DNA of 64,000 nucleotides from the NCBI GenBank assembly GCA_902537215.1, contig CACBAM010000003.1, positions 62,001 to 126,000 of the forward strand, written 5' to 3'. The notes below the pieces were generated by a model. It was not told where the DNA came from, searched no databases, and was given only the letters and a program-made list of their open reading frames with translations. Made by a program: the position numbers and the translations under genes. This stretch comes from an uncultured Alphaproteobacteria bacterium (lineage in GTDB: Bacteria; Pseudomonadota; Alphaproteobacteria; Rhodobacterales; Rhodobacteraceae). The stretch's first letter is position 1; every line of letters starts with the position of its first letter. This document shows positions 39,350-48,314 of the stretch, piece by piece.

Positions 39350-39533
39350 ATATTGGCTTAGACTCTGATGCTAAAAGTATTGGCACCCCGTCTCGCACTG
39401 GAAACTTTATTTTAGCAACCTTGGATATCAGATAATTTTCATTTTTATCATAATACAGCGCTCCACCACTAATGGGACACACCAATAATCTGGTGAGACT
39501 AGTATTAAACTCATTTTTTTTCTTACTGGACAT
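39339..39533 (-). CDS. Trm112-family protein
   Basis: A 64-residue protein with the Trm112/UPF0434 pattern: LLVCPISGGALYYDKNENYL followed by LISKVAKIKFPVRDGVPILL. Only one Cys of the zinc-knuckle style remains (CPISGG), usual for bacterial forms. Trm112 proteins serve as activating partners for methyltransferases in eukaryotes; the bacterial role is unclear. The ATG at 39533 lies inside the end of the LON-domain gene (11-base overlap). An upstream in-frame ATG at 39551 would add six residues. The gene end overlaps convergent purH by 11 bases. Confidence 0.85.
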   Translation of the reverse strand: MSSKKKNEFNTSLTRLLVCPISGGALYYDKNENYLISKVAKIKFPVRDGVPILLASESKPIFSD

Positions 39534-40170
39534 ATCGACTTTCAAGGTCATTTTCCGATGATAGCTTCATCAATGTTACTAAAACGTCTAACCTCTTGAC
39601 TATCGTTTCCGCCTCTAAAAGAACCTGCTTTTCCTCAGGTTCAAACGGACAAAGCATAGATAAAGAGTTTACAAGAACTTCTTCTCTAGCTTTTTTGAGC
39701 ACGTCCCAGTCGGATGCAATTTGTGCGCTATCTAAATACTTTTTTAAAATTTGTAAAAAACCGTTTCTGTCAAAACTGTTTATACCTTCGAAGGGAACAA
39801 GGTCATTACTGTAGAAATCCCAATCTATTTCAGATGATATATAAGGCTTTTGATCCTCCACTTCTTTTCTAAATTTAAATCTCGAAACGCCTTCTAAGGT
39901 AATAAGGTATCTTTTGTCTTCAGTTTCAGTAAATGAAACAATTCTACCCGCACACCCAACTTTTTGAAACTTATTCGTTCCAGCCAGCTTGTTTCTTTTT
40001 TCTAATTTAATAGGTTGAATCATTCCTATCAGTCTATGTTTTGTGGCAAGTGCGTCTTCAACCATTTTTATGTACCTTGGCTCAAATATATTGAGTGGAA
40101 GTCTGCTGTTAGGAAGTAACAATGCACCGGGCAGAGGAAACAGGGGGATATTTTTAGGTAAATTTTTCAT
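39523..40170 (-). CDS. LON peptidase substrate-binding domain protein
   Basis: A 215-residue stand-alone LON N-terminal domain, without ATPase or protease parts. It begins IPLFPLPGALLLPNSRLPLNIFEPRY, the canonical start of this domain, and continues with HRLIGMIQP, GCAGRIVSFTETEDKRYLITLEG and VSRFK. The C-terminal third is helical. The set CnoX-LON-Trm112 is conserved in Rhodobacterales, and the function is presumed to be substrate or chaperone related. It is separated from the upstream thioredoxin by 7 bp and overlaps the Trm112 gene. Confidence 0.9.
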   Translation of the reverse strand: MKNLPKNIPLFPLPGALLLPNSRLPLNIFEPRYIKMVEDALATKHRLIGMIQPIKLEKRNKLAGTNKFQKVGCAGRIVSFTETEDKRYLITLEGVSRFKFRKEVEDQKPYISSEIDWDFYSNDLVPFEGINSFDRNGFLQILKKYLDSAQIASDWDVLKKAREEVLVNSLSMLCPFEPEEKQVLLEAETIVKRLDVLVTLMKLSSENDLESRYVQ

Positions 40171-40177
40171 ACGTTAT

Positions 40178-41047
40178 TCAAACAAAAATCAGGGATGTTA
40201 GCGCTCTTCGCCCTCTTTTGGAAAGCTCGTTCTCACTACCAAGATGATCAAAAATTAACAGTAGCTGTTTTTTTGCATAACCATCCTTCCATTCCTTGTC
40301 TTTTCTAAACATTTCCAGAAGAACGTCTATACACTCAGAGAAATTATTTTCCTTAAAGAGTATTTTAGAATAATTCATCTTGCAATTGAGGTCGGCGGGA
40401 TTTTTTTGCATTTTATCTAAAATTTCTTTCTTGCTATCTTCGACATTATTATTCTTCAAAAGTTCGTAAGATGAAATAGCACCTTTAACCGTATTATCTT
40501 TAAGTATTTCAGGTGACAAATTTTCTATTAGCTTCTCGACTCCCTCGAAGTCGCCTAATCCAACAGTTGACCTTATTAATAGAGAATAATTCTCTGGAGA
40601 TGGGTTGGACTTAGTAAGCTCTTCGGACGCTAATTTTACCTCTTCGAACCTTCCTTCCGAAAGTAATATTTCAAATTCCTCAGATACATTCGAATTATTT
40701 TTTGAGAATTTTTTAATAAGTGTATCTAAAAACTTTTCTACTTCGGGTTCGGTTTTGGCGCCCATAAATCCATCAACTGGTTGACCATCTGAAAAAGCGA
40801 AGACTGCGGGGATAGACTGTACTCTAAGTTGAGAGGCAATACCTTGATTTTCGTCTACATTAACTTTAACAACCTCAAGATGTTCCTTCTTTTTCGTTGC
40901 TTGACTTTCAAGGATGGGAGTTAAGGCCTTGCATGGGCCACACCACGGAGCCCAAAAGTCAACGATTACTATTTTTTCTTTGGATTTTTCGATAACCTCG
41001 GGGACAAATGTATTTTCACTTACATCTTTTATAGACTCTACTATCAT
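40178..41047 (-). CDS. cnoX: Thioredoxin-TPR chaperedoxin (CnoX-like)
   Basis: A 289-residue protein with an N-terminal thioredoxin domain (IVDFWAPWCGPCKALTPIL, active CGPC at about residues 36-39) and a C-terminal TPR-like helical half (about residues 120-289). That is the architecture of CnoX/YbbN, which in E. coli protects proteins from oxidative aggregation and hands them to GroEL. The CGPC site is kept here, as in other alphaproteobacterial CnoX and unlike the E. coli SxxC form. It precedes the LON-domain gene. Confidence 0.9.
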   Translation of the reverse strand: MIVESIKDVSENTFVPEVIEKSKEKIVIVDFWAPWCGPCKALTPILESQATKKKEHLEVVKVNVDENQGIASQLRVQSIPAVFAFSDGQPVDGFMGAKTEPEVEKFLDTLIKKFSKNNSNVSEEFEILLSEGRFEEVKLASEELTKSNPSPENYSLLIRSTVGLGDFEGVEKLIENLSPEILKDNTVKGAISSYELLKNNNVEDSKKEILDKMQKNPADLNCKMNYSKILFKENNFSECIDVLLEMFRKDKEWKDGYAKKQLLLIFDHLGSENELSKRGRRALTSLIFV

Positions 41048-41073
41048 TTAAGAAATATCCTTTCCCCTAGCGG

Positions 41074-41655
41074 TTAATATAAGTCATTAAATCTATTAAC
41101 AAACTTTTTTCTTACAAAAAATGGTGGTTTTGGCAACAAACTGTTCTCATATCCTTTAATTTCTTCATGTTTTCCAAATATTCTGTCAGCCTCCTGTTTT
41201 GAAAATCCTGCAAGATGTATAGCTTCCAACCAAGCAGCCTTTTTATCTGCTAACTTGACGCGTCTTTTGATTATTTTAATTTTTTTTGTTGGTATATTGA
41301 ACCTTATACAAATTGCTCTTGTTAACTTTTCATCCAATTCGTCATAGGTGTCACCCAAATGAGATTTTAGAGGAGAAATCATATCGCCTATCACATATTC
41401 AGCGGAATCGTGAAGTAAAGCAAATAATTTCGAAGGATTATCCATTTGCGGGAATTGCTTTGAAAAAATTTTTTCAACTAGAAGACTGTGCTGCGCTACT
41501 GAAAAAGGGTATTCCCCGATAGTTTGACCATTCCATCTGGCTAAAAACGAAAGGCCATGCGCTATATCTTCTATTTCTATATCAAGAGGGCTTGGGTCTA
41601 ATAGCTCAAGCCTTCTACCTGAAAGCATCCTTTGCCATTCCCGTTTTATTTTCAT
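41074..41655 (-). CDS. HD-domain phosphohydrolase (YfbR-like)
   Basis: A 193-residue HD-superfamily hydrolase. The metal-binding His residues are in FSVAQHSLLVEKIF, and the His-Asp pair with following conserved residues in LFALLHDSAEYVIGDMISPLK near residues 82-102. This SAExxxGDxxxPLK version resembles 5'-deoxynucleotidase YfbR-like proteins, so a nucleotide monophosphate is a likely substrate, though not proven. It sits between cnoX and divergent ahcY, 63 bp from the ahcY start. Confidence 0.85.
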   Translation of the reverse strand: MKIKREWQRMLSGRRLELLDPSPLDIEIEDIAHGLSFLARWNGQTIGEYPFSVAQHSLLVEKIFSKQFPQMDNPSKLFALLHDSAEYVIGDMISPLKSHLGDTYDELDEKLTRAICIRFNIPTKKIKIIKRRVKLADKKAAWLEAIHLAGFSKQEADRIFGKHEEIKGYENSLLPKPPFFVRKKFVNRFNDLY

Positions 41656-41718
41656 TTTGAAGTTGCAAAAATTATTATAACTCCTATTAATTATATAGGT
41701 TTTTGTTAGGAAAATAAA

Positions 41719-43113
41719 ATGAGTGAAGATTTTATCGTGAAAGATATCAGTTTGGCCTCATTCGGAAGAAAAGAGATAGCTATTGCTGAAACAGAAATGC
41801 CAGGATTGATGGCCGTAAGAAAAGAGTTTGAAGGAAAAAAGCCACTTAAAGGGGCAAGAATTGCAGGAAGCCTCCATATGACAATTCAAACAGCTGTCTT
41901 AATAGAGACACTCGTTGATTTAGGCGCAGAAGTTCGTTGGGCAAGTTGTAATATTTTTTCTACACAAGACCATGCTGCAGCAGCTATAGCGGAAAGCGGT
42001 GTTCCTGTTTTTGCTTATAAAGGTGAAACCCTCGATGAATACTGGGAATATGCTGATAAAATATTTCTTTTTGAGAAAGAAACAGCAAACCTAATCCTAG
42101 ATGACGGCGGTGATGCAACAATGTATGTTCTATTGGGATCGCGGGCAGAGAGTGGGGACACGGAATTTTTGGAAAAACCATCTTCAGAGGAAGAGGAAGC
42201 GCTTTTTAAACAAATTAAAAAGAGATTACAATCAAGTAAAGGCTGGTTTACGAAACAAAAGGAGTCAATTCTTGGAGTTTCAGAGGAGACAACTACAGGT
42301 GTAAATCGGTTGTATCAGTTAGAGCGGGAAGGTAAGCTGCCTTTTCCTGCAATTAACGTAAATGATAGCGTTACAAAGTCTAAATTTGATAACAAATATG
42401 GCTGTAAAGAATCGTTAGTAGATGGAATAAGAAGAGCAACAGATACTATGATGGCAGGTAAAGTTGCAGTCGTTTGTGGTTACGGTGATGTCGGAAAAGG
42501 ATCAGCAGCATCGTTACGAGGAGCCGGAGCCCGCGTAAAGGTTACGGAAGTAGATCCTATATGTGCACTGCAAGCCGCGATGGATGGTTTTGAAGTGGTA
42601 ACATTAGAAGAAACAGTCGAAACAGCAGATGTATTTATAACAGCTACAGGAAACAAAGATGTCATAAAGCTAGATCATATGAGGAATATGAAAAATATGG
42701 CTATCGTTGGAAACATTGGTCATTTTGACAACGAAATCGAAGTCGCTGCTCTCAAAAATCAAAAATGGACAAAAATAAAAGACCAGGTTGACATGGTGGA
42801 AATGGCTTCAGGTAAAAATATAATTCTATTGTCTGAAGGCAGATTGCTTAATCTAGGAAATGCAACTGGTCATCCATCTTTTGTAATGTCCGCAAGCTTT
42901 AGTAATCAAGTCCTAGCCCAAATTGAGCTTTGGAAAAATGGTAAGAATTACTCCAATAGCGTATACACGTTGCCAAAACATCTGGATGAAAAAGTTGCAA
43001 GGTTGCACTTAGAGAAAATAGGAGTGAAACTTACAAAACTTGAGAAAGATCAGGCTGATTATATTGGTGTAAATGAAGCCGGACCATTTAAAAGCGACAG
43101 CTATCGCTATTAA
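41719..43113 (+). CDS. ahcY: Adenosylhomocysteinase (SAH hydrolase)
   Basis: Reversible hydrolysis of S-adenosylhomocysteine to adenosine and homocysteine, relieving inhibition of methyltransferases. The 464-residue product has the N-terminal substrate motif [45 protein letters not shown], the NAD-binding loop [20 protein letters not shown] near residue 253 and a C-terminal DSYRY tail. It includes the roughly 40-residue insertion typical of bacterial forms (about residues 148-190). AGGAAA precedes the ATG. The stop codon abuts that of convergent tsaD with no gap. Confidence 0.98.
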   Translation: MSEDFIVKDISLASFGRKEIAIAETEMPGLMAVRKEFEGKKPLKGARIAGSLHMTIQTAVLIETLVDLGAEVRWASCNIFSTQDHAAAAIAESGVPVFAYKGETLDEYWEYADKIFLFEKETANLILDDGGDATMYVLLGSRAESGDTEFLEKPSSEEEEALFKQIKKRLQSSKGWFTKQKESILGVSEETTTGVNRLYQLEREGKLPFPAINVNDSVTKSKFDNKYGCKESLVDGIRRATDTMMAGKVAVVCGYGDVGKGSAASLRGAGARVKVTEVDPICALQAAMDGFEVVTLEETVETADVFITATGNKDVIKLDHMRNMKNMAIVGNIGHFDNEIEVAALKNQKWTKIKDQVDMVEMASGKNIILLSEGRLLNLGNATGHPSFVMSASFSNQVLAQIELWKNGKNYSNSVYTLPKHLDEKVARLHLEKIGVKLTKLEKDQADYIGVNEAGPFKSDSYRY

Positions 43114-44223
43114 TTAAACCTTCCGTCCCCGCTTTCCAAAGCCTAGAGAGTGTTGATTATCTATGTCAATAGGCCACCTTGGTCTTGGGGACAAGTCCAT
43201 ATTATCAACTTGTCCTTCTAAATACATTTGTGTTCCCGCATACGCGATCATTAAGCCATTGTCTGTACAGAGATCTAGTGGTGGTGCAGAGAACCGGACT
43301 CCGAGATTATCACATAGCTCCCTCAGTGAATTTCTTATCTCCTTGTTTGCTGCAACACCACCTGCTAATGAAAAGGATAGACTTTTTACAGAAGAAACCT
43401 TGGAGAATAGTTCTATAGCTTTTTTTGTTTTCTGCTCAAAAATTAATTTCATAGATTTTTGAAACGATGCGCAAATATCTCTTTGGTCACGCGAATATAG
43501 GCCTGACTGTTTTTCAACTAGATAATCTACTTGTCTTCTTACGGAAGATTTGAGGCCAGAAAAGGAAAGATCACAGTCATTTTTATTGATTAGTGGCAAT
43601 GGAAATGAAAATCGATTTTTATCACCTTTTTCCGCCCACTTTTCCACTTCTGATCCCGAAAATACAGGAAGGTTCAACATTTTAGCCACTTTATCAAAAA
43701 CCTCACCTGGAGCATCATCTATAGTTGTTCCAAGCCTCTTAATTTCATTCGCTCCTAAAACGGCTAAATATTGACAATGACCACCTGAAGCTAAAAGCAG
43801 TAGATAAGGACAGCTTAGACCATCTGTCATTTGAGGTGTGAGGGCATGACCAACGAGGTGATTAACACCAATCAGTGGTTTTCCTGTTGAAAAAGCCAAT
43901 CCCTTCGCGAAATTTATACCTGAGATAAGACCTCCAATTAATCCTGGCCCCTGCGTCACACAAATAATATCAATATCATCGAGTTTAATGCCATTTTCTT
44001 TGAGAGCTTTTTTAAAGCATGTATCCACTCTTTCTGAGTGTGCACGCGCCGCTATTTCAGGCACGATACCGCCGTAGCCTTTATGGAGTTTTTCTTGAGA
44101 TAGTGTTACAAGCCCCAGTTTTTCTGAAACTAATTTATTATCTCTACGGGCTACTCTGATAACGCCTATTGAAGTGTCATCGCAGCTACTTTCGATTCCT
44201 AGTGCTATGATAGACTTGTGCAT
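43114..44223 (-). CDS. tsaD: tRNA threonylcarbamoyl transferase subunit TsaD (Gcp)
   Basis: Catalytic subunit for the t6A37 modification of ANN-decoding tRNAs, 369 residues. It starts IIALGIESSCDDTSIGVIR, with the ASKHA-fold phosphate-binding segment, and has the metal-binding HLVGHAL motif near residue 123, LLASGGHCQYL, and the DDAPGEVFDKVAKML block near residue 176. SLAGGVAANKEIR and the C-terminal DNGLMIAYAG are also typical. It is divergent from hemC, an alphaproteobacterial pairing. Confidence 0.97.
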   Translation of the reverse strand: MHKSIIALGIESSCDDTSIGVIRVARRDNKLVSEKLGLVTLSQEKLHKGYGGIVPEIAARAHSERVDTCFKKALKENGIKLDDIDIICVTQGPGLIGGLISGINFAKGLAFSTGKPLIGVNHLVGHALTPQMTDGLSCPYLLLLASGGHCQYLAVLGANEIKRLGTTIDDAPGEVFDKVAKMLNLPVFSGSEVEKWAEKGDKNRFSFPLPLINKNDCDLSFSGLKSSVRRQVDYLVEKQSGLYSRDQRDICASFQKSMKLIFEQKTKKAIELFSKVSSVKSLSFSLAGGVAANKEIRNSLRELCDNLGVRFSAPPLDLCTDNGLMIAYAGTQMYLEGQVDNMDLSPRPRWPIDIDNQHSLGFGKRGRKV

Positions 44224-44271
44224 AGTTATATATTACATTAATTGAAAAATTATTAATTAGAAAATCAGAGA

Positions 44272-45198
44272 ATGAGTAAAGATAGTTATCCCGAAAATTT
44301 GATTATTGGCACAAGAGGCTCTCCCTTGGCATTAGCACAAGCTAATGAAGTAAGAAATAAATTATTATCATTCAATCAGTCAGATCCTGAAAAGGTAAAA
44401 ATAGAAATCATAAAAACGAGTGGCGACAAGTTTTTGAATACGTCACTATCAAAAATCGGGGGAAAAGGCTTGTTTACTAAGGAAATTCAACAAGCTCTAA
44501 TCGACAAACGAATAGACATAGCTGTTCATTCTATGAAAGATGTTGAAACGGACCTCCCAGAAAAATTGGTTATCTCAACTATCCTAAAGCGCGAAGACGT
44601 AAGAGACTCGTTTATATCCAGAAGATACTCCTCCATTGCAGATTTGCCCTTGGGGTCTGTTGTGGGAACATCATCTCTTCGAAGAAAGGCACAATTATTA
44701 AACAAGCGAAAGGATCTAAAGGTAGTTGAGTTTAGAGGAAATGTTCAAAAAAGACTTGAAAAGTTAGACAACAACGTGGCTGTTGCAACGTTTTTAGCTA
44801 CTGCAGGATTAAATAGACTTGGATTAGATGAGCTGATTAACCCTATATCAACAGATGAAATGTTACCTGCTGTTGCTCAGGGAGCTGTCGGAATTGAGCA
44901 TTTGCGCAGCGAAAAAATGGAAGAATTTTTGGCACCTCTCAATGACAGTGTATCAAAGAAAAGAGTTGAGGCTGAAAGAGCATTCTTAAGGGAGTTAGAC
45001 GGATCCTGTAGAACGCCTATTGGCGGATTGGCACAAAAAAATAATGAAGAATTTAAATTTATGGGAGAAATTATAAGTGCTAATGGCGAGGTAAAGATTC
45101 ATGATGTCTGGCAAGGGGACTGGGCCATGGCGGTAGAAATTGGGCGCGAGGCAGGAAGAGAGATAAAGTCAAAAGGAGGAAAAAATTTCTTCCAATAA
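44272..45198 (+). CDS. hemC: Porphobilinogen deaminase HemC
   Basis: Assembles four porphobilinogens into hydroxymethylbilane, 308 residues. Conserved elements are IIGTRGSPLALAQANEVR at the N terminus, IKTSGDKFLNTSLSKIGGKG, HSMKDVETDLP, VVGTSSLRRKAQL, VAQGAVGIEH, and RELDGSCRTPIGGLA near residue 240, whose Cys carries the dipyrromethane cofactor. Its last 14 bases overlap the proposed start of hemD. Confidence 0.97.
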   Translation: MSKDSYPENLIIGTRGSPLALAQANEVRNKLLSFNQSDPEKVKIEIIKTSGDKFLNTSLSKIGGKGLFTKEIQQALIDKRIDIAVHSMKDVETDLPEKLVISTILKREDVRDSFISRRYSSIADLPLGSVVGTSSLRRKAQLLNKRKDLKVVEFRGNVQKRLEKLDNNVAVATFLATAGLNRLGLDELINPISTDEMLPAVAQGAVGIEHLRSEKMEEFLAPLNDSVSKKRVEAERAFLRELDGSCRTPIGGLAQKNNEEFKFMGEIISANGEVKIHDVWQGDWAMAVEIGREAGREIKSKGGKNFFQ

Positions 45199-45904
45199 AG
45201 AAATTCTTTTAACGCGGACTTTTAAAGACAGCTGCCGTTTCAAAGAAATGTTACAAAAAGAAAAGTTCAACGGTAGGGTTTTGATTTTTCCTCTCTTGGA
45301 AATAGAGTTCCAAAATATAAGTGTAAACCTAGAGAGAGCGGATATTTTAGTCTTTACATCCGTTTATGCTGTAGAAAAATTAAATATGGAATTGAAAAAC
45401 TCGGAAACACCTATTTTTGCTGTTGGGCAAAGATGTGATGAAATTCTTAGAGAAATAGGAGCGAATGAGACATTTATTTTCTCAAATGTAAAGCAGTTAC
45501 TTGATAGCTTGAAAGACTACTGTACTAACAAAAGACCAACTATATTTTATTTGCGAGGTGACGAAATATCTTTTGACTTAAAGGCGGATCTTTCAAAGTA
45601 CAACTTTAATTGTGAAGAGTATGTGGTTTATAAGCAGAAAAGGCCTATTCAGCAAAGAGAACTAGACAATGTTCTAGCCAGAAAACATTTGGAGGGTATC
45701 GCGCTATTCTCGGAAAGGTCCGTGGACAGTTTGACAAAGGGCGCTTCAAAAAACAATCTCAATAAAATATTTTTCTGTTTTAGCAAAAAAATTGAAAATA
45801 GATTAAGATCGGTCTTAGATAAAGACGTTAGATGTAAGACAGTTGAAGAGCCTTTGATCTCTGAAATGGTCAAGATGATAGTTAAAGAGTATGCACGTCA
45901 TTAA
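45185..45904 (+). CDS. hemD: Uroporphyrinogen-III synthase HemD, apparently starting at ATT
   Basis: Closes and inverts ring D of hydroxymethylbilane. The first ATG in the frame (45248) would remove the conserved N-terminal strand ILLTRTFKDSCRFKEML, which matches the family start (ILLTRP..DS..F...L). The frame is open back to an in-frame TAA at 45164, but contains no ATG, GTG or TTG in that stretch. The codon ATT at 45185 sits 5 bases after AAGGAGG, an excellent Shine-Dalgarno, and gives a 239-residue product of normal length. HemD is weakly conserved, so identity also rests on the hemC neighbour and on VLIFPLLEIEF and YLRGDEIS. Main alternative: a sequence error, or initiation at 45248. Confidence 0.85.
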   Translation: MSSNKEILLTRTFKDSCRFKEMLQKEKFNGRVLIFPLLEIEFQNISVNLERADILVFTSVYAVEKLNMELKNSETPIFAVGQRCDEILREIGANETFIFSNVKQLLDSLKDYCTNKRPTIFYLRGDEISFDLKADLSKYNFNCEEYVVYKQKRPIQQRELDNVLARKHLEGIALFSERSVDSLTKGASKNNLNKIFFCFSKKIENRLRSVLDKDVRCKTVEEPLISEMVKMIVKEYARH

Positions 45905-45927
45905 GACTATAATTAAAAAGCTTAAAA

Positions 45928-46851
45928 GTGACAGAATCGAATACTAAGAAGAGTTTGAAAAAAAACAGTGATGGACCAAAAGCATTGGGTTATCACTTTA
46001 ACTATGCGCTTATGTTGGCCCTAGTTAGTTTAGCATTATCAGCATTAGCTTTAGGCTCTTTATATTTCATTTTCTTTGTTGAAATTAAAGATTTAAAATC
46101 TGAATTAAATTCTAAGTTGAACAAAAACACATTTCTCTCGGAAAGAGAGAAAATTGTTAGTTCTAGCATCGAAGAGTTACAATCAGAAAAAGAATTTTTG
46201 CTATCAAGAATTAATATGGTCAATGACTTGGTTAAAAAGAACGCGAAAGATATAGAGTCAAAAATAAGCGCTGCTATTTCTGAAAATATGAAACACAAAA
46301 CCAAAAATGACGCACAAAACCAAAGCGACATTATAAATGAGGGGTTATCAAAAAACCAAATAGATAAGCTAGAAGATTTTCAACGAACATATAAAAGCGA
46401 ATTGGATGTATTGCAACAACGAATATCAAAGAACCAAGAGCTTATTGAAAATAACAAAAAGAGTTTATTAATTTTAAGAAGTTCCTATCAGAATATAGAG
46501 AAAAAACAGTCCTTAGAAATTAGTCGAGAGCTTTTGATTTTAATAGAAGAATTCACCGATATTTCTTATCGTGCTTTGAAAAACGAAATAAACTTGCTCG
46601 AGAAACAAGACTGGACAGACTGGTTAACAAGTTACTTCAACACTATTTTTATATCTAGGTCTACTGAGCCTATTGAGGGTGATCACACAGACGCAATACT
46701 ATCCAGAATTGATGACTCATTAAAAAGCGGAAAGTTAGAAAACGCAAAAATTGAGATTAGTAAATTATCATCAGAGACAAGAGCCTTTATGAAAGAATGG
46801 ATTGGAAAGCTGGATAAACTTATTGAAATGGAAGATCAGATAAATCAGTGA
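45928..46851 (+). CDS. Mitofilin-like membrane protein (alphaproteobacterial Mic60 relative)
   Basis: A 307-residue protein with one transmembrane helix (about residues 30-53) after a short charged cytoplasmic tail, then a long coiled coil (about residues 55-190) and a C-terminal helical domain. This layout between hemD and hemY is that of the alphaproteobacterial mitofilin (Mic60/COG4223) family, related to the mitochondrial crista-junction protein and linked to inner-membrane shaping. Sequence identity in the coiled coil is not informative, so the call uses topology and gene order. The start is GTG at 45928. hemY begins inside its stop codon. Confidence 0.8.
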   Translation: MTESNTKKSLKKNSDGPKALGYHFNYALMLALVSLALSALALGSLYFIFFVEIKDLKSELNSKLNKNTFLSEREKIVSSSIEELQSEKEFLLSRINMVNDLVKKNAKDIESKISAAISENMKHKTKNDAQNQSDIINEGLSKNQIDKLEDFQRTYKSELDVLQQRISKNQELIENNKKSLLILRSSYQNIEKKQSLEISRELLILIEEFTDISYRALKNEINLLEKQDWTDWLTSYFNTIFISRSTEPIEGDHTDAILSRIDDSLKSGKLENAKIEISKLSSETRAFMKEWIGKLDKLIEMEDQINQ

Positions 46852-48281
46852 TTGGGGTATTTATAAAGGCAGTATTTTTTTTCAGCATTGCGATAGCATT
46901 AGCCGTTGCGTTTAATTTTGTAAAAGATACCGATGGGACATTAACGATTGAGTTTCTTACTAGAGAATATCGGTTAAGTTTCATATCGTTTTTTGCCCTC
47001 ATCTTAGCGCTCCTTATTGTCGCTTTAATGATAAATATAGTCCTAAAGTTTTTATGGTCTTTGATCGGATTTTTGAGAGGAGATGATACAGCTCTAAAGA
47101 GGTTCTTTGAAAAAAGGTCAGAAAGAAAAGGACAAAGTATTTTAATCAGCGCATATACTGCAAGCTTTGAGGGAGATCATGAAAGAGCTTTATCAGAAAT
47201 AAAGCGAAGCAAGAAATATCTCAAGTCAAAATCTTTGCCGAACATATTATCTCTTAGCTCATATGACGCCAAAGGAAACGTGGCAAAACAAGAAGAAATT
47301 TTTCAAGAATTAATTAAAGACAAAACAACACGGAGCATGGGGTTGTTTGGTCTTATAAAGATGAAACTATCTGAGGGGAATACCAGCCTAGCACTCAAAC
47401 TGACAGAGCGGTTAATCAAGTTGAAACCCCGAAACCTGTCATTTAATAAAACTTTTTTTAATCTCCAACTCACAGAGGGTGATTGGGATGGAGCCTTAGC
47501 GAGTTATAAAAATATTAATAAGATTAAAAGAATAGACAAAGAAACGTATAGCAAAGGAGAAAGTATTCTTTTATTTCAGAAAGCTAAGGAACTTAGATCA
47601 GATGGAAGGACGCAGGATGCGTTAAAGATGTCTAGGCAGGCGTTAAAAAAATACGCTGGCCTCGTTCCAAATTCAATTTTTTTGTCGGAGCTAGAGGTAC
47701 TTGAAGGACAAAAAAAGAAAGCAGAAACAGTATTGTTAAGCACTTGGAAAGTCATTCCTCATCCGGATGTAGCAAAAAAATTTGCGGAAATCGAGACCAA
47801 TGAAAGCGTCGATGATCGTGTAGAACGTTTCAAAAAGATTTTAAATGTTAAGAAGACTGATATGGAGACAAAAACCTTAAAAGCCGAATTAAATATTCTT
47901 TCTGAAAATTTTCCTGAAGCGAGACGGGCTATAAGTGATCTAATAGAAACTGATCAAGCAAACGCTAAGGTGTATACCCTTATGGCTGCCATTGAAAAGG
48001 GAGTTGGGTCATCAGATGCTGTTGTAAAAGGCTGGCTTGCAAAAGCCGTTACAGCTAAGCGATCAAAAAGGTGGATTTGCTCTAACTGTGATAGTCAAAG
48101 CGAATGGGAACCCGTTTGTAAAAAATGCGGAGAGTTCTCAACGCTCGAATGGAGAGAAGAGAGATATGAAAACATCGGAAGAAATGATCAAAGTGAAATA
48201 CTTCCTTTGATAATTGGAGAGAATAATTACAGCCCTGATATACAGGTAGACAAAGTTGAAATAGATGGTAATAAAGTTTGA
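46848..48281 (+). CDS. hemY: HemY-like tetratricopeptide membrane protein
   Basis: A 477-residue protein with two N-terminal transmembrane helices (residues about 5-22 and 42-65) and a large cytosolic TPR region, the HemY/COG3898 architecture. The C terminus carries two CxxC pairs (SNCDS and KKCGE in the WICSNCDSQSEWEPVCKKCG segment near residues 405-424), a zinc-ribbon-like end usual for alphaproteobacterial HemY. It is in the heme cluster, but the function is not defined; unlike protoporphyrinogen oxidase of the same name it has no FAD site. The start is GTG at 46848 overlapping the mitofilin stop (GTGA). Confidence 0.88.
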   Translation: MIGVFIKAVFFFSIAIALAVAFNFVKDTDGTLTIEFLTREYRLSFISFFALILALLIVALMINIVLKFLWSLIGFLRGDDTALKRFFEKRSERKGQSILISAYTASFEGDHERALSEIKRSKKYLKSKSLPNILSLSSYDAKGNVAKQEEIFQELIKDKTTRSMGLFGLIKMKLSEGNTSLALKLTERLIKLKPRNLSFNKTFFNLQLTEGDWDGALASYKNINKIKRIDKETYSKGESILLFQKAKELRSDGRTQDALKMSRQALKKYAGLVPNSIFLSELEVLEGQKKKAETVLLSTWKVIPHPDVAKKFAEIETNESVDDRVERFKKILNVKKTDMETKTLKAELNILSENFPEARRAISDLIETDQANAKVYTLMAAIEKGVGSSDAVVKGWLAKAVTAKRSKRWICSNCDSQSEWEPVCKKCGEFSTLEWREERYENIGRNDQSEILPLIIGENNYSPDIQVDKVEIDGNKV

Positions 48282-48314
48282 GGCATCTTTGGATGTAATT
48301 AACAAATAGGTTGT

